This document shows positions 26,422 to 36,782 of a stretch of DNA of 64,000 nucleotides, one piece after another. The stretch is from Xylocopa sonorina. Lineage: Eukaryota > Arthropoda > Insecta > Hymenoptera > Apidae. Both the position numbers and the translations under genes were made by a program. The stretch is taken from assembly GCF_050948175.1 (NCBI RefSeq), contig NW_027490120.1, positions 806,001-870,000 on the forward strand, read 5' to 3'. Position 1 is the stretch's first letter, and each line of letters begins with the position of its first letter. The notes beneath the pieces are model-generated. The model was not told where the DNA came from. It saw only the letters and a program-made list of their open reading frames with translations, and made no database searches.

Positions 26422-26751
26422 CTATTTGCTTTCCCATTCCAGGTATCGTGGACGTCGTGGGTCGGAGACCGGGATCGCAGCGGCGTACGGCTGGAACGGC
26501 GGAACGGTTATCGGAACAAGGCGCCACGCAGGTTGATCCTGGCTGGTGCGTATCGTCGCTGAAATTTGTCGGTCCTTTGCTCGTACGGGACGTACGGCGG
26601 CGAAAACCTCCTTGACGGGAACGGAAGCTGCTCGATGGTGATCCGGATACGGGTACTCGTGTGTACCTCCCACGTATTCTCGAATAAGACGTCGAATATA
26701 TTCTTTCCGTCCCGCGCGTCGTGCACGCTTTCTCGGAGGCTCAAAGTTCAT
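26422..26751 (-). CDS. DPRR-motif small ORF of element B (109 aa, unrecognised)
   Basis: I do not recognise this protein. The start is placed at the ATG at 26751, although the open frame extends further upstream (to 26832). From this Met the basic motif ARRAGRK falls at residues 10-16, the same place as in C. A segment IRRLIREYVGGT follows at about 19-30, then a variable middle, Trp at 76 with LVPI after it, and DPRR at 97-100 followed by Tyr. The stop is 159 bp from the element's 3' end. The Arg/Lys-rich N-terminus could bind nucleic acid or act as a nuclear signal; that is inference. There is no zinc knuckle, protease, polymerase or integrase motif. Confidence 0.5.
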   Translation of the reverse strand: MNFEPPRKRARRAGRKEYIRRLIREYVGGTHEYPYPDHHRAASVPVKEVFAAVRPVRAKDRQISATIRTSQDQPAWRLVPITVPPFQPYAAAIPVSDPRRPRYLEWESK

Positions 26752-27465
26752 CGAGAGTATTTGCGCTTTGACGGAGTACTGCTCGGCTAAGCGTTGGTTC
26801 GCTCTAGCTTGCAGGGATCCGCGTGGGCGCAAGATACTCGGTTACGGTAGCAGTGAAGTAAGAGCGGCTAAGCGTTGGTTCGCTCTAACCGTCCAGCTTC
26901 AAGACTATCGCAGACGAATTCGGAACTAGTAAGATATTCGCGAGCGTACCCACGAATTAGAATTGGGAATTGTGATTGAATATTGAATAAAGAGGAGTTG
27001 GATCTGGGAAAAGCTAATGTATATTCTATAATTTCACTACCCCAATACACTTCGACTAATTCTAAGATATTGAATAAGATTACAATAAGAGATTGAAATA
27101 GAACTAAGTTTACGTTAAGGACTCCGCTAAGGGAGATGCGATAAAAAGAGAAGCATTAGAGCTGAGAGCTCGTTGCTTGGGAGCCAAGTGCTCGATTCGG
27201 AGGCGAGATAGGAACTGACTCCGGATCAGCGCGTCCGCGACCTCCTCGGGTCGCGAGGCGCGCGAGTCGCTGGGCCCCGGAGTGGGGACGGCGCGTGGCG
27301 GAAGAGCGGGGAGGCCGCTCGTGGAGGGGACGACCGCGTTACGCGGTGAGCCGCGCGCGTCGGCCGCGCGCTCGAGCGTGAACGCGTCTTAATTCTAGCG
27401 CACTTATATTATGTACATTTCCTTAATTCTATGTGTTTGTGGTGTGTGTATGTACATGAATGTGT

Positions 27466-27480
27466 CGTGTGCTTATACTT
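27466..27480 (-). promoter_or_regulatory. TATA-like block in element B
   Basis: The minus-strand sense reads AAGTATAAGCACACG, followed by ACACATTCATGTACATAC and ACACACCACAAACACA. C has GATATAAGTACTCGACAC followed by ACACACCACAACACACA, so this stretch is among the best conserved between B and C. A promoter role is inferred from position and conservation only. Confidence 0.38.
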
Positions 27481-27620
27481 AAGACCGCATGTACGCGAAC
27501 AGGGAATATGGGTGCGTAATTGCGGGTGATTCCAGGAAGTAGTTGTCGTATCGCTCCTCTGGAGATGACGTGGGTGGAGACGTCCTTGTGGGGGTGGAAG
27601 GTGGTACGCCTGACGTTACA

Positions 27621-28455
27621 GTATACATAGCACTCCACAATAAATAATATATCTTAACATGAAACATAGAAATGAGATGCGATATCGCGTTTTAAGAAGC
27701 ATTAGAACACTATTGCTTCGATACGTAGACATCTGGAAACGCTATTTCCTAGAAAGGAAGTGTCGCATTTACATTCATTTGAAGCGTAGATAAGGAATAC
27801 ATAACACTTCGCAATGAATATTATATCTTATCGTGTGACAGAGAAATGAGATGCGATATCCCGTTTTAAGAAGCATTATAACTCTATTGCTTCGAACTCT
27901 ATTCGCTAGACATCTGGAAACGCTACTTCCTAGGAAGGAAGTGTCGTATATACATTCTTTTGATGACAATTCGAGGAATACACGGCACGTCATAATGAAT
28001 ATTATATCTTATCATAAAACATAGAAATGAGGAGCGATATCTCGTTCTAAGAAGCATTAGAGCTCTATTGCTTCGACACGTAGATTTCTGCCATCGCTAT
28101 TCCCTAGGAAGGAACTCTCGCATTTACATTCTGTTGATGTGAATACGAGGTATACATGACACTTCGCAATGAATATTATATCTTATCGTGAAACATAGAA
28201 ATGAGATTCGATTTCTAGTTTCAAGAAGCATTAGAAATCTATTGCTTCGATACGTAGACATCTGCAAACGCTACATCCTAGCAAGGAAGTGTAGCATTTA
28301 CATTCTTTTGAAGTGAATACGAAGTATACATGACACTCCGCAATGAATATTATATCTTATCATAAAACATAGAAATGAGATGCGCTATTGCGTTCTAAGA
28401 GGGATTAGAACTCTAATGCTTCGATACGTAGACATCTGCCAACGCTATTTCCTAG
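27621..28455 (+). repeat. 174-bp satellite array, block 5
   Basis: About five monomers between elements B and C. Monomers at about 27700-27850 carry GAAGCGTAGATAAGG and CTTATCGTGTGACA, the same markers as 25650-25800 on the far side of B (offset 2057, or B plus four monomers). GATTTCTAGTTTC at 28210 matches 25971 (offset 2239, or B plus five monomers). A local duplication, AACTCTATTGCTTCG then AACTCTATTCGCTAG, sits at about 27878-27910. The last bases, CTAG (28452-28455), are the target duplication of C. Confidence 0.95.
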
Positions 28456-28463
28456 TGTGACAT

Positions 28464-28478
28464 CAGGCGTAGCGCCTG
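28464..28478 (+). promoter_or_regulatory. Subterminal dyad of element C
   Basis: CAGGCG-TAG-CGCCTG is a perfect 6-bp stem with a 3-nt loop starting 9 bp inside the 5' terminus. Family A has the same stem with a different loop, so the pairing is kept while the loop changed. Confidence 0.5.
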
Positions 28479-28791
28479 CCACCCATTACATACGTCAGCA
28501 ACCTCGGAACCTCCAGCATCGACCCCTGGACAGAGGCAACCTGCAATACTCGCCTGAAGTATCGGCAACCAGCAGAGTTCGCGCGCGCACGACCGCACGC
28601 ACTCAGTCGTACCTGCAAGGAACGCTGTCTCGCTCGCACCTACGAGCAACCCTATCGCCCTCTCATCAGGAATTCCGCCCAACAGAGAGAAGAAGCCGCA
28701 GTCCGTCGCTGCAATGGGGTCTTTTCCAGTTCTGGGAATCTACGTTGCCTGAACCTACATACTATTTCTAGAATAAGCCTATAATACTCAT

Positions 28792-28806
28792 AGATATAAG
28801 TACTCG
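28792..28806 (+). promoter_or_regulatory. TATA-like block in element C
   Basis: AGATATAAGTACTCG aligns with the TATA-like blocks of A and B. An AATAAG at about 28771 and CTATAATAC at about 28779 lie just upstream. If this is the LTR promoter, the transcript would run through the GC-rich island into the ORF at 29436. Confidence 0.35.
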
Positions 28807-29435
28807 ACACGAATTGTAACACACCACAACACACATGTAATTCTAAGTCCTCATTCTTAAGATTAGACGCTAGATGCGCCCAGGCTATCGGCACGAGCCG
28901 CTAGCCCCACCACGAGCCGCGAGTCCCCACTCGCTGGACCGCGCACACCCTACCACGAGCGCCTGCGACCGTAGCGCCCCGCGAACCGAGGAGGTCCCAG
29001 ACGCGCCTCGAGAGACACATTCGAGTCCTCGGGCTTCTAGAGTTAACATCGATCTTCCATCTCAAGCCGCCTCAATGTGGGGTCTAGGCTACGCGTTGCT
29101 ATTTCCATTTAATTAGTTCTAACTTAGAATAATTTCACTTTTGTACACTGTAACTTAGAATATATTTTACTTTAGTTACTAAATCCAATCTACAAGTTCT
29201 TTTACCAGTTCTACTAGTTCCTATTCCAATAATTACTATATCTAAACATAATATACTAGTTCTTACGTTAAAACATTATTCTTAAACTACAAATTCTACG
29301 ACGTGTTCCTTCCAACAATTGGGTTGCGTTTGTTCACCTTGAAGGAGTATAGAACTCAGCATTGCGACGTTGCAATAGAGCGGACTGCGGCTTATCCTTC
29401 TGAACATTGCCTGAAAGTACAGAAAAACTGGGTGA

Positions 29436-29810
29436 ATGAAACGTGGATCCGGTTCGCGAAGAACACGACGCGCGGGTCGTAAGAATTTTATTCGTTCACT
29501 TGCTCGTGAATACCTGGGAGATACACCCCGAGTCCTCGTACCGCAGCAACCTGTCGTCATCGTTCCGGTTCAGTCACAGTTTTCCGAAATGCCGATCAAC
29601 GCCGATTCGCCTGCCTCTGCAGCCAACGTCTCTGCAATATCCACAGTCTCCGCTGAATCTACTCTGCATCCAGACCGCTGTTTCCCGTTTTGCTGGAAGT
29701 TAATCAAAGTCACCGTCAACATCAACCGACCGATCGCTGTATCGATACCTACCAACGACCCTCGACGCACATTGTACATGCATATCGAGACTGAAGCCAG
29801 CGAAAGGTAA
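29436..29810 (+). CDS. DPRR-motif small ORF of element C (124 aa, unrecognised)
   Basis: I do not recognise this protein. The N-terminus is basic, with RRAGRK at residues 11-16, then IRSLAREYLGDT at 19-30. A Ser/Ala/Val-rich middle (about 32-80) follows, then Trp at 87 and DPRR at 108-111 followed by Tyr. AGRK position (13-16) and Trp-to-DPRR spacing (21) equal those of element B. The TAA stop overlaps the GTAAGG splice-donor-like site, so a spliced transcript would bypass the stop and extend the protein into a downstream exon. It ends 156 bp before the element terminus. No membrane segment or zinc finger is visible. It may be an LTR-encoded leader, a gag-like first exon, or a domesticated-type small protein. 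Confidence 0.5.
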   Translation: MKRGSGSRRTRRAGRKNFIRSLAREYLGDTPRVLVPQQPVVIVPVQSQFSEMPINADSPASAANVSAISTVSAESTLHPDRCFPFCWKLIKVTVNINRPIAVSIPTNDPRRTLYMHIETEASER

Positions 29811-29812
29811 GG
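29803..29812 (+). promoter_or_regulatory. Splice-donor-like site in element C
   Basis: AAAG/GTAAGG, with the GT at 29807-29808, matches the 5' splice-site consensus and overlaps the stop codon of the ORF. It is at the same relative position as the donor-like sites of B and A. Confidence 0.42.
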
Positions 29813-31639
29813 CTTTTCCATCATATCGCGAGTGTTTTTACCGCGTCGCGTAAGCCAAAAATATCGGGCCCGGTCGTAACGCGTTCCCGCGTACCGAAAT
29901 CCGTATAAATAGGCTCGTGTCGTGAAGCCTCCGGATAAACGAAAAATTCTTTCGCCGAACGTGACACTAGCAAGGAAGTGTCGCATTTACATTCTTTTGA
30001 AGTGAATACGAGGTATACATAACACTTCAAAATGAATATTATATCTTACCATGAATTATAGGAATGAGGAGCGATATCGCTATTTAAGAAGCATTAGAAC
30101 TTTATTGCTACGATACCTAGACACCTGCAAACGCTATTTCCTAGAAGGAAGTGTCGCATTTACATTCCTTTTAAGTGTAGACGAGATATACATAACCAAT
30201 CGCAAAGAATATTATATCATATCATGAATCATAGAAATGAGATGCGATATCTCGTTTTAAGAAGCATTAGAACACTGTTGCTTCGATACGTAGACATCTG
30301 CCATCGCTATATCCTAGCAAGGAAGTGTCGCATTTACATTCTCTTGAAGGGAATCCGAAGTATACATGACACTCCGCAATGAATATTATATCTTATCATA
30401 AAACATAGAAATGAGATGCGATATCTCGTTTTAAGAAGCATTAGAACTCTGTTGCTTCGATACGTAGACATCTGCAGACGCTATTTCCTAGCAAGGAATT
30501 GTCGCATTTACATTTTTTGAAGTTAATACGAGGTATTCATGACACTTCGCAATGAATATTATATCTTATCATGAATCATAGAAATGAGATGCGACATTTC
30601 GTTTTACGAAGCATTAGAACTGTATTGCTTCGATACGTAGACAACTGCCACCGCTATTTCCTAGCAAGGAAGTGTCGCATTTACATTCTTTTGAAGTGAA
30701 TACGGGGTATGCATAACACTGAACAATGAAAATTATACCTGATCATGAAACATAGAAACGAGAAGCGATATGGCGATTTAAGAAGCATTAGAGCTCTAAT
30801 GCTTCGATAAGTAGACATCTACAGACGCTATTTCCTAGCAAGGAAGTGTCGCATTTACAATCCTTTAAAGTGAATACGAGGTATACATAACACTCCACAA
30901 TGAATATTATATCTTATCATGAAACATAGAAATGAGATGCGATATGACGATTTAAGAAGCATAAGAACTCTATTGCTTCGATACGTAGACATCTGCAAAC
31001 GCTACTTCCTAGCAAGGAAGTGTCGCATTTACATTAATTTGAAGTGTATGCGAGGTATACAAGACACTTCGCAATGAAAATTACGTCTTATCATGATTCA
31101 CAGAATTGAGATGCGATATCGCGTTTTGAGAAGCATTAGAACTCTATAGCTACGATACGTAGACATCTGCAAACGCTATTTCCTAGCAAGGAAGTGTCGT
31201 ATTTACATTCTTTGAAGTGAATACGGGGTGTACATAACACTGCACAATGAATATTATATCTTATCATGAAGCATACAAATGAGATGCGATATGGCGATTT
31301 AAGAAGCATTAGAACTCTGTTGCTTCGATACGTAGACATCTGCAGACGCTATTCCCTAGCAAGGAAGTAGTGTTGCATTTACATTCTTTTGAAGTGAATA
31401 CGAGGTATACATAACACTTCACAATGAATATTATATCTTAGCATGAAGCATATAAATGGGGAGCGATTTCGCGTTTTAAGAAGCATTAGAACTCTATTGC
31501 TTCGTTACGTAGACAACTGCCACCGCTATTTCCTAGCAAGGAAGTGTCGCATTTACATTCTTTTGAAGTGAATATGGGGTATGCATAACATTGAACAATG
31601 AATATTATACCTTATCATGAAACATAGAAATGAGATGCG

Positions 31640-32575
31640 ATATGGCGATTTAAGAAGCATTAGAACCCTAATGCTTCAATACGTAGACATCTGCAAACGC
31701 CATTTCCAAGCAAGGAAGTGTCGCATTTACATTCTTTTGAGTGAGTACGAAGTATACATGACGCTCCGCAATGAATATTATATCTTATCATAAAACATAG
31801 AAATGAGATGCGATATCTAGTTTTAAGAAGCATTAGAACTCTGTTGCTTCGATCCGTAGACATCTCCCATTGCTATTTCCTAGCGAGGAAGTGTCTCATT
31901 TACATTCTTTTGAAGTGAATTCGATGTATACGAACCAGTCCACAATGAATATTATATATTATCATGAAGGATAGAAATGAGATGCGATATCGCGATTTAA
32001 GAAGCATTAGAACTCTAATGCTTCGATACGTAGATATCTGCAAATGCAATTCCCGAGCAAGGAACTGTCGCATTTCCATTCGTTTGAAGTGTATGCGAGG
32101 TATACAAGACACTTCGCAATGAATATTATATCTTATCATAAAACATAGGATTGAGATGCGAAATCTCGTTATAAGAAGCATTAGAACTATATTGCTTCGA
32201 TACGCAGACATCTGCAGACGCTATTCCCTAGCAAGGAACTGTCGCATTTACATTCTTTTGAAGTGAATACGTGGTATCCATGACACTTCGCAATTAATAT
32301 TATATCTTATCATGAAACATAGAAATGTGATGCGATATGGCGATTTAAGAAGCATTAGAACCCTAATGCTTCAATACGTAGACATCTGCAAATGCCATTT
32401 CCAAGCAAGGAAGTGTCGCATTTACATTCTTTTGAGTGAGTACGAAGTATACATGACGCTCCGCAATGAATATTATATCTTATCATAAAACATAGAAATG
32501 AGATGCGATATCTAGTTTTAAGAAGCATTAGAACTCTGTTGCTTCGATCCGTAGACATCTCCCATTGCTATTTCC
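31640..32575 (+). repeat. Tetramer repeat (about 695 bp offset), two partial copies
   Basis: 31650-31880 and 32345-32575 are nearly identical. They share GAACCCTAATGCTTCAATACG, CCATTTCCAAGCAAGG, TTTTGAGTGAGTACGAAG and TCGATCCGTAGACATCTCCC. The offset of about 695 bp is four monomers. Confidence 0.85.
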
Positions 32576-33669
32576 TAGCAGGGAAGTGTCGCATATACAT
32601 TCATTTGAAGTGTATGCGAGGTATAATTGACAAATCGCAATGAATAATATATCTTATCATGAAAGATAGAAATGAGATGGGATATCGCGTTTTATGAATC
32701 ATAAGAACTCTATTGCTACGATACGTAGACATCTGCAAACGCTATTTTCTAGCAAGGAAGTCTCGCAATTTTATTCTTTTGAAGTGAATACGAGGTATGC
32801 ATGACAATTCGCAATGAATATTATATCTTGTCATGAAACATAGAAATGAGATGCGATATCGCGTTTTAAGAAGCATTAGAACCCTATTGCTTCGATACGT
32901 AGACATCTGCAAACGCTATTTCCTAGCAGAGAAGTGTCGCATTTTCATTCTTTCGAAGTGAATACGAGGTATACATGAACCTTCGCAGTGAATATTATAT
33001 CTAATCATGAGACATAGAAATGACATGCGATATCTCGTTTTAAGAAGCATTATATCTCTATTGCTTCGATACGTAGACATCTGCAAACGCTATTTCCTAG
33101 CAAGGAAGTGTCGCATTTACATTCTTTTGATGTGAATACGAGGTATACATGACACTTCGCAATGAATATTATACCTTATCATGAAACATAGAAATGAGAT
33201 GCGATATCGCGTTTTGAGAAGCATTAGAACCCTAATGCTACGATACGTAGGCATCTGCAACCGCTATTTCCTAGCAAGGAAGTGTCGCATTTACATTCAT
33301 TTGAAGTGTATGCGACGTATACAAGACACTTCGCAATGAATATTATATCTTATCATGAATCATAGAAATGTGATGCGATATCGCGTTTTAAGAAGCATTA
33401 GAACTCGATTGCTTCGATACGTAGACATCTGCAAGCGCTATTTCCTAGCAATGAAGTGCCGCATTTACAATCTTTTGAAGTGTATACGAGGTATACATAA
33501 CACTTCGCAATGAATATTATATCTTATCGTGAAGCATAGAAATGAGAAGCGATATCGCGTTTTAAGTAGCATTAGAACTCTATTGCTTCGATACGTAGAC
33601 ATCTGCAAACGCTATTTCCTAGCAAGGAACTGCAGCATTTACGTTCATTTGAAGTGTATGCGAGGTATA

Positions 33670-36600
33670 AGTGACACTTCGCAATGAATATTATATCTTA
33701 TCATGGAACATAGAAATGAGATGCGATATCGCGTTTTGAGAAGCAATAGAACACCATTGCTACGATACGTAGACTTCTGCAAACGCTATTTCCTAGCAAG
33801 GAAGCGTCGAATTTACATTCTTTTGAAGTGAATACGAGGTATACATGACACTTCGCAAAGAATATTTTATCTTATCATGAAACTTAGGAATGAGATGCGA
33901 TATCGCGTTTTAAGAAGCATTAGAACTCTATTGCTACGATACGTAGACATCTGCAAACGCTATTTCCTAGCAACGAAGTGTCGCATTTACATTCCTTTGA
34001 AGTGAATACGAGGTATACATGACACTTCGCAAAGAATATTAGAGCTTATCATGAAACAAAGTAATGCGATGCGATATCGCGTTTTAAGAAGCATTAGAAT
34101 TCTATTGCTACGACACGTAGACATCTGTAAACGCTATTTCCTAGCAATGAAGTGTCGCATTTACATTCTTTTGAAGTGAAAACGAGGTATACATGACACT
34201 CCGCAATGAATATTATATCTTATCGTAAAACATAGGAAAGGGATGCGATATCGCGTTTTAAGAAGCGTTAGAACTCTATTGCTACGATACGTAGACATCT
34301 GGAAACGGTACTTCCTAGCAAGGAAGTGTCGCATTTACATTCATCTGAAGTGAATACGAGATATACATAACGCTCCACAATGAATATTATATCTTATCAT
34401 GAACCAGAAATGAGGAGCGATATCGCGTTTTAAGAAGCTTTAGAACTCTACTGCTTCGATACGGAGACATCTGCAAACGCTATTTCCTAGCAAGGAAGTG
34501 CTGCATTTACATTCATTTGAAGTGTGGACGAGGAATACATAACACTTCGCAGTGAATATTATATCTTATCATGAAGCGTTGAAATGAGATGCTATATCTC
34601 GTTTTAAGAAGCATTACAACTCTATTGCTTCGATACGTAGATATCTGCAAACTCTATTTCCTAGCAAGGAAGTGTCGCATTTACATTCATTTGATGTGTA
34701 TGCGAGGTACACATGACACTTCGCAATGAATATTGTATCTTATCATGAAACATAGAAATGAGATGCGATATCGCGTTTTGAGAAGCATTAGAACAACATT
34801 GCTACGATACGTAGACATCTGCAAACGCTATTTCCTGGCAACGAAGTGTCGCATTTACATTCCTTTGAAGTGAATACAAGGTATACATGACACTTCGCAA
34901 AGAATATTATATCTTATCATGAAACATAGGAAAGGGATGCGATATCGCGTTTTAAGAAGCGTTAGAACTCTATTGCTACGATACGTAGACATCTGGAAAC
35001 GGTACTTCCTAGCAAGGAAGTGTCGCATTTACATTCATCTGAAGTGAATACGAGATATACATAACGCTCCACAATGAATATTATATCTTATCATGAACCA
35101 GAAATGGAATGCGATATCGTGTTTTGAGAAGCATTAGAAATCTATTGCTACGATACGTAGACATCTGTAAACGCTACTTCCTAGCAAGGAAGTGTCGCAT
35201 TTATATTCATTTCAAGTGTATGAGTGGTATACATGACACTTCGCAATGAATATTATATCTTATCATGAAACATAGAAATGAGATGCGATATCTCGTTTTA
35301 AGAAGCATTAGAAATCTATTTCTTCGATAAGTAGACCTCTACAGACGCTATTTGCAAGTCCGGAAGTGTCGCATTTACATTCATTTGAAGTGAATACGAG
35401 GCATACATGACACTTCTCGATGAACATTATATCTTGTCATAAAATATAGAAATGAGAAGCGATATCTTGTTTTAAGAAGCATTAGAACTCTATTGCTTCG
35501 ATACGTAGACATCTGCCAACGCTATTTCCTAGCAAGGAAGTGCCGCACTTACATTCTTTTGAAGTATAGACGAGATATACACAACACTTCGCATTGTATA
35601 TTATATTTTTTCATGAAATATAGAAATGAGAAGCGATAACTCGTTTTAAGAAACAAAAGAAATCTATTGCTTCGATACGTAGATATCTGCAAACGCTATT
35701 TCCTATCAAGGAACTGTCGCATTTGTATCCATTTAAAGTGTATGCGAGGTATACATGACACTCCATAATGAATATTATATCTTATCATGAAACATAGAAA
35801 TGAGATGCGATATCGCAATTACAGAAGCGTTAGAACTCTATTGCTTCGATACGTAGACATCTGGAAACGCTATTACCTAGAAAGCAAGTGTCGCATTTAC
35901 AGTCTTTTGAAGTTAATACGAGGTATACATGACACTTCGCAATGAACATTATATCTTATCATGAAACATAGAAATGGGATGCGATATCGCATTTTAAGAA
36001 GCATTAGAACTCCATTTCTTCTATATGCAGACATCTGCAAACTCTATATCCTATCAAGCAAGTGTCGCATTTACATTCATTTGAAGTGTATGCGAGGTAT
36101 ACATGACACTTTGCAATGAATATCATATCTTATAGTGAAACATAGAAATGAGATGCTATATCGCGTTTTAAGAAGCATTAGAACTCCATTGCTTCGATAC
36201 GTAGACAACTGCAAACGCTACTTCCTAGCAAGGTAGTGTTGCACTTACATTCATTTGAAGAGTATACGAGGCACACGTAATACTTCGCAATGAGTATTAT
36301 ATCTTATCATGAAACATAGAAATGAGATGCGATATCGCGTTTCAAGAAGCATTAGAACTCTATTTCTTCGATGCGTAGACATCTGGAAACGCTATTTCCT
36401 AGCAGGGAACTGTGGCATTTACATTCATTTGAAGTGTAGACGAGGTATGCATAACACTTCGAAATGAGTATTATATCTTATCATGAAACATGGAAATGAG
36501 ATGCGATATCTCGTTTTATGAATCATTAGAACGCTATTGCTTCGATACGTAGACATCTGCAAGTGCCACTTCCTAGAGTCGAAGTGTCGCATTTACATTC

Positions 36601-36782
36601 TTTTGAAGTGAATACGATGTATACATGACACTTCGCAATGAATATTCTATCTTACCATGAAACATAGAAATGTGATGCGATATCTCGTTTTAAGAAGCGT
36701 TAGAACTCTTTTGCTTCGATACGTAGACATCTGCAAACGCTATTTCCTAGCAAGGAAGTGTCGCATTTACATTAATTTGAAG
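33670..36782 (+). repeat. 3.1-kb segment repeated at 7.3-kb spacing, copy 1
   Basis: Matches about 40970-44084. Points 33741, 34401, 34576 and 34791 correspond to 41043, 41703, 41878 and 42093, all at offset 7302 (42 monomers). From about 35065 to 35651 the offset is 7476, and at 36561 it returns to 7302, so the two copies differ by gain and loss of whole monomers. For example, a monomer near 35790-35960 with ATTACCTAGAAAGCAAG has no counterpart in copy 2. Confidence 0.88.

Larger units (their letters stand above)
26263..27620 (-). mobile_element. Element B: LTR-like insertion, 1358 bp, probable solo LTR
   Basis: Flanked by the 4-bp direct repeat GTAT (26259-26262 and 27621-27624). On the plus strand it begins TGTCACGTCCCAGAG and ends CGCCTGACGTTACA. 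In minus-strand sense it shares with A and C the TGTNACGTCAGGCG start, a TATA-like block (27466-27480), a GC-rich island at about 27229-27400, an AT-rich stretch at about 26930-27120, a DPRR-motif ORF and a GACGTGACA end. A 21-bp box at 27229-27249 is identical to A1 12493-12513. Most of the remaining sequence differs from A, so this is a separate family of the same lineage and a separate insertion. Solo LTR is preferred; a non-autonomous DNA transposon is the alternative. Confidence 0.85.
28456..29966 (+). mobile_element. Element C: LTR-like insertion, 1511 bp, probable solo LTR
   Basis: Flanked by the 4-bp direct repeat CTAG (28452-28455 and 29967-29970). It begins TGTGACATCAGGCGTAGCGCC and ends CGCCGAACGTGACA. 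It is in the opposite orientation to A and B. Order: subterminal dyad 28464-28478; TATA-like block 28792-28806; GC-rich island about 28870-29040 containing the shared box (28986-29006, 19 of 21 bases as in A and B); AT-rich stretch about 29110-29290; DPRR-motif ORF 29436-29810; splice-donor-like site at 29807. No reverse transcriptase, integrase or transposase is present. It is the longest and most diverged of the three families. Interpretation is as for A and B. Confidence 0.85.

Noticed and set aside
28457..29116. 104-aa and 80-aa plus-strand frames in the 5' half of element C
   Set aside because: They lie in GC-rich sequence, have no counterpart at the same place in A or B, and show no recognisable motif.
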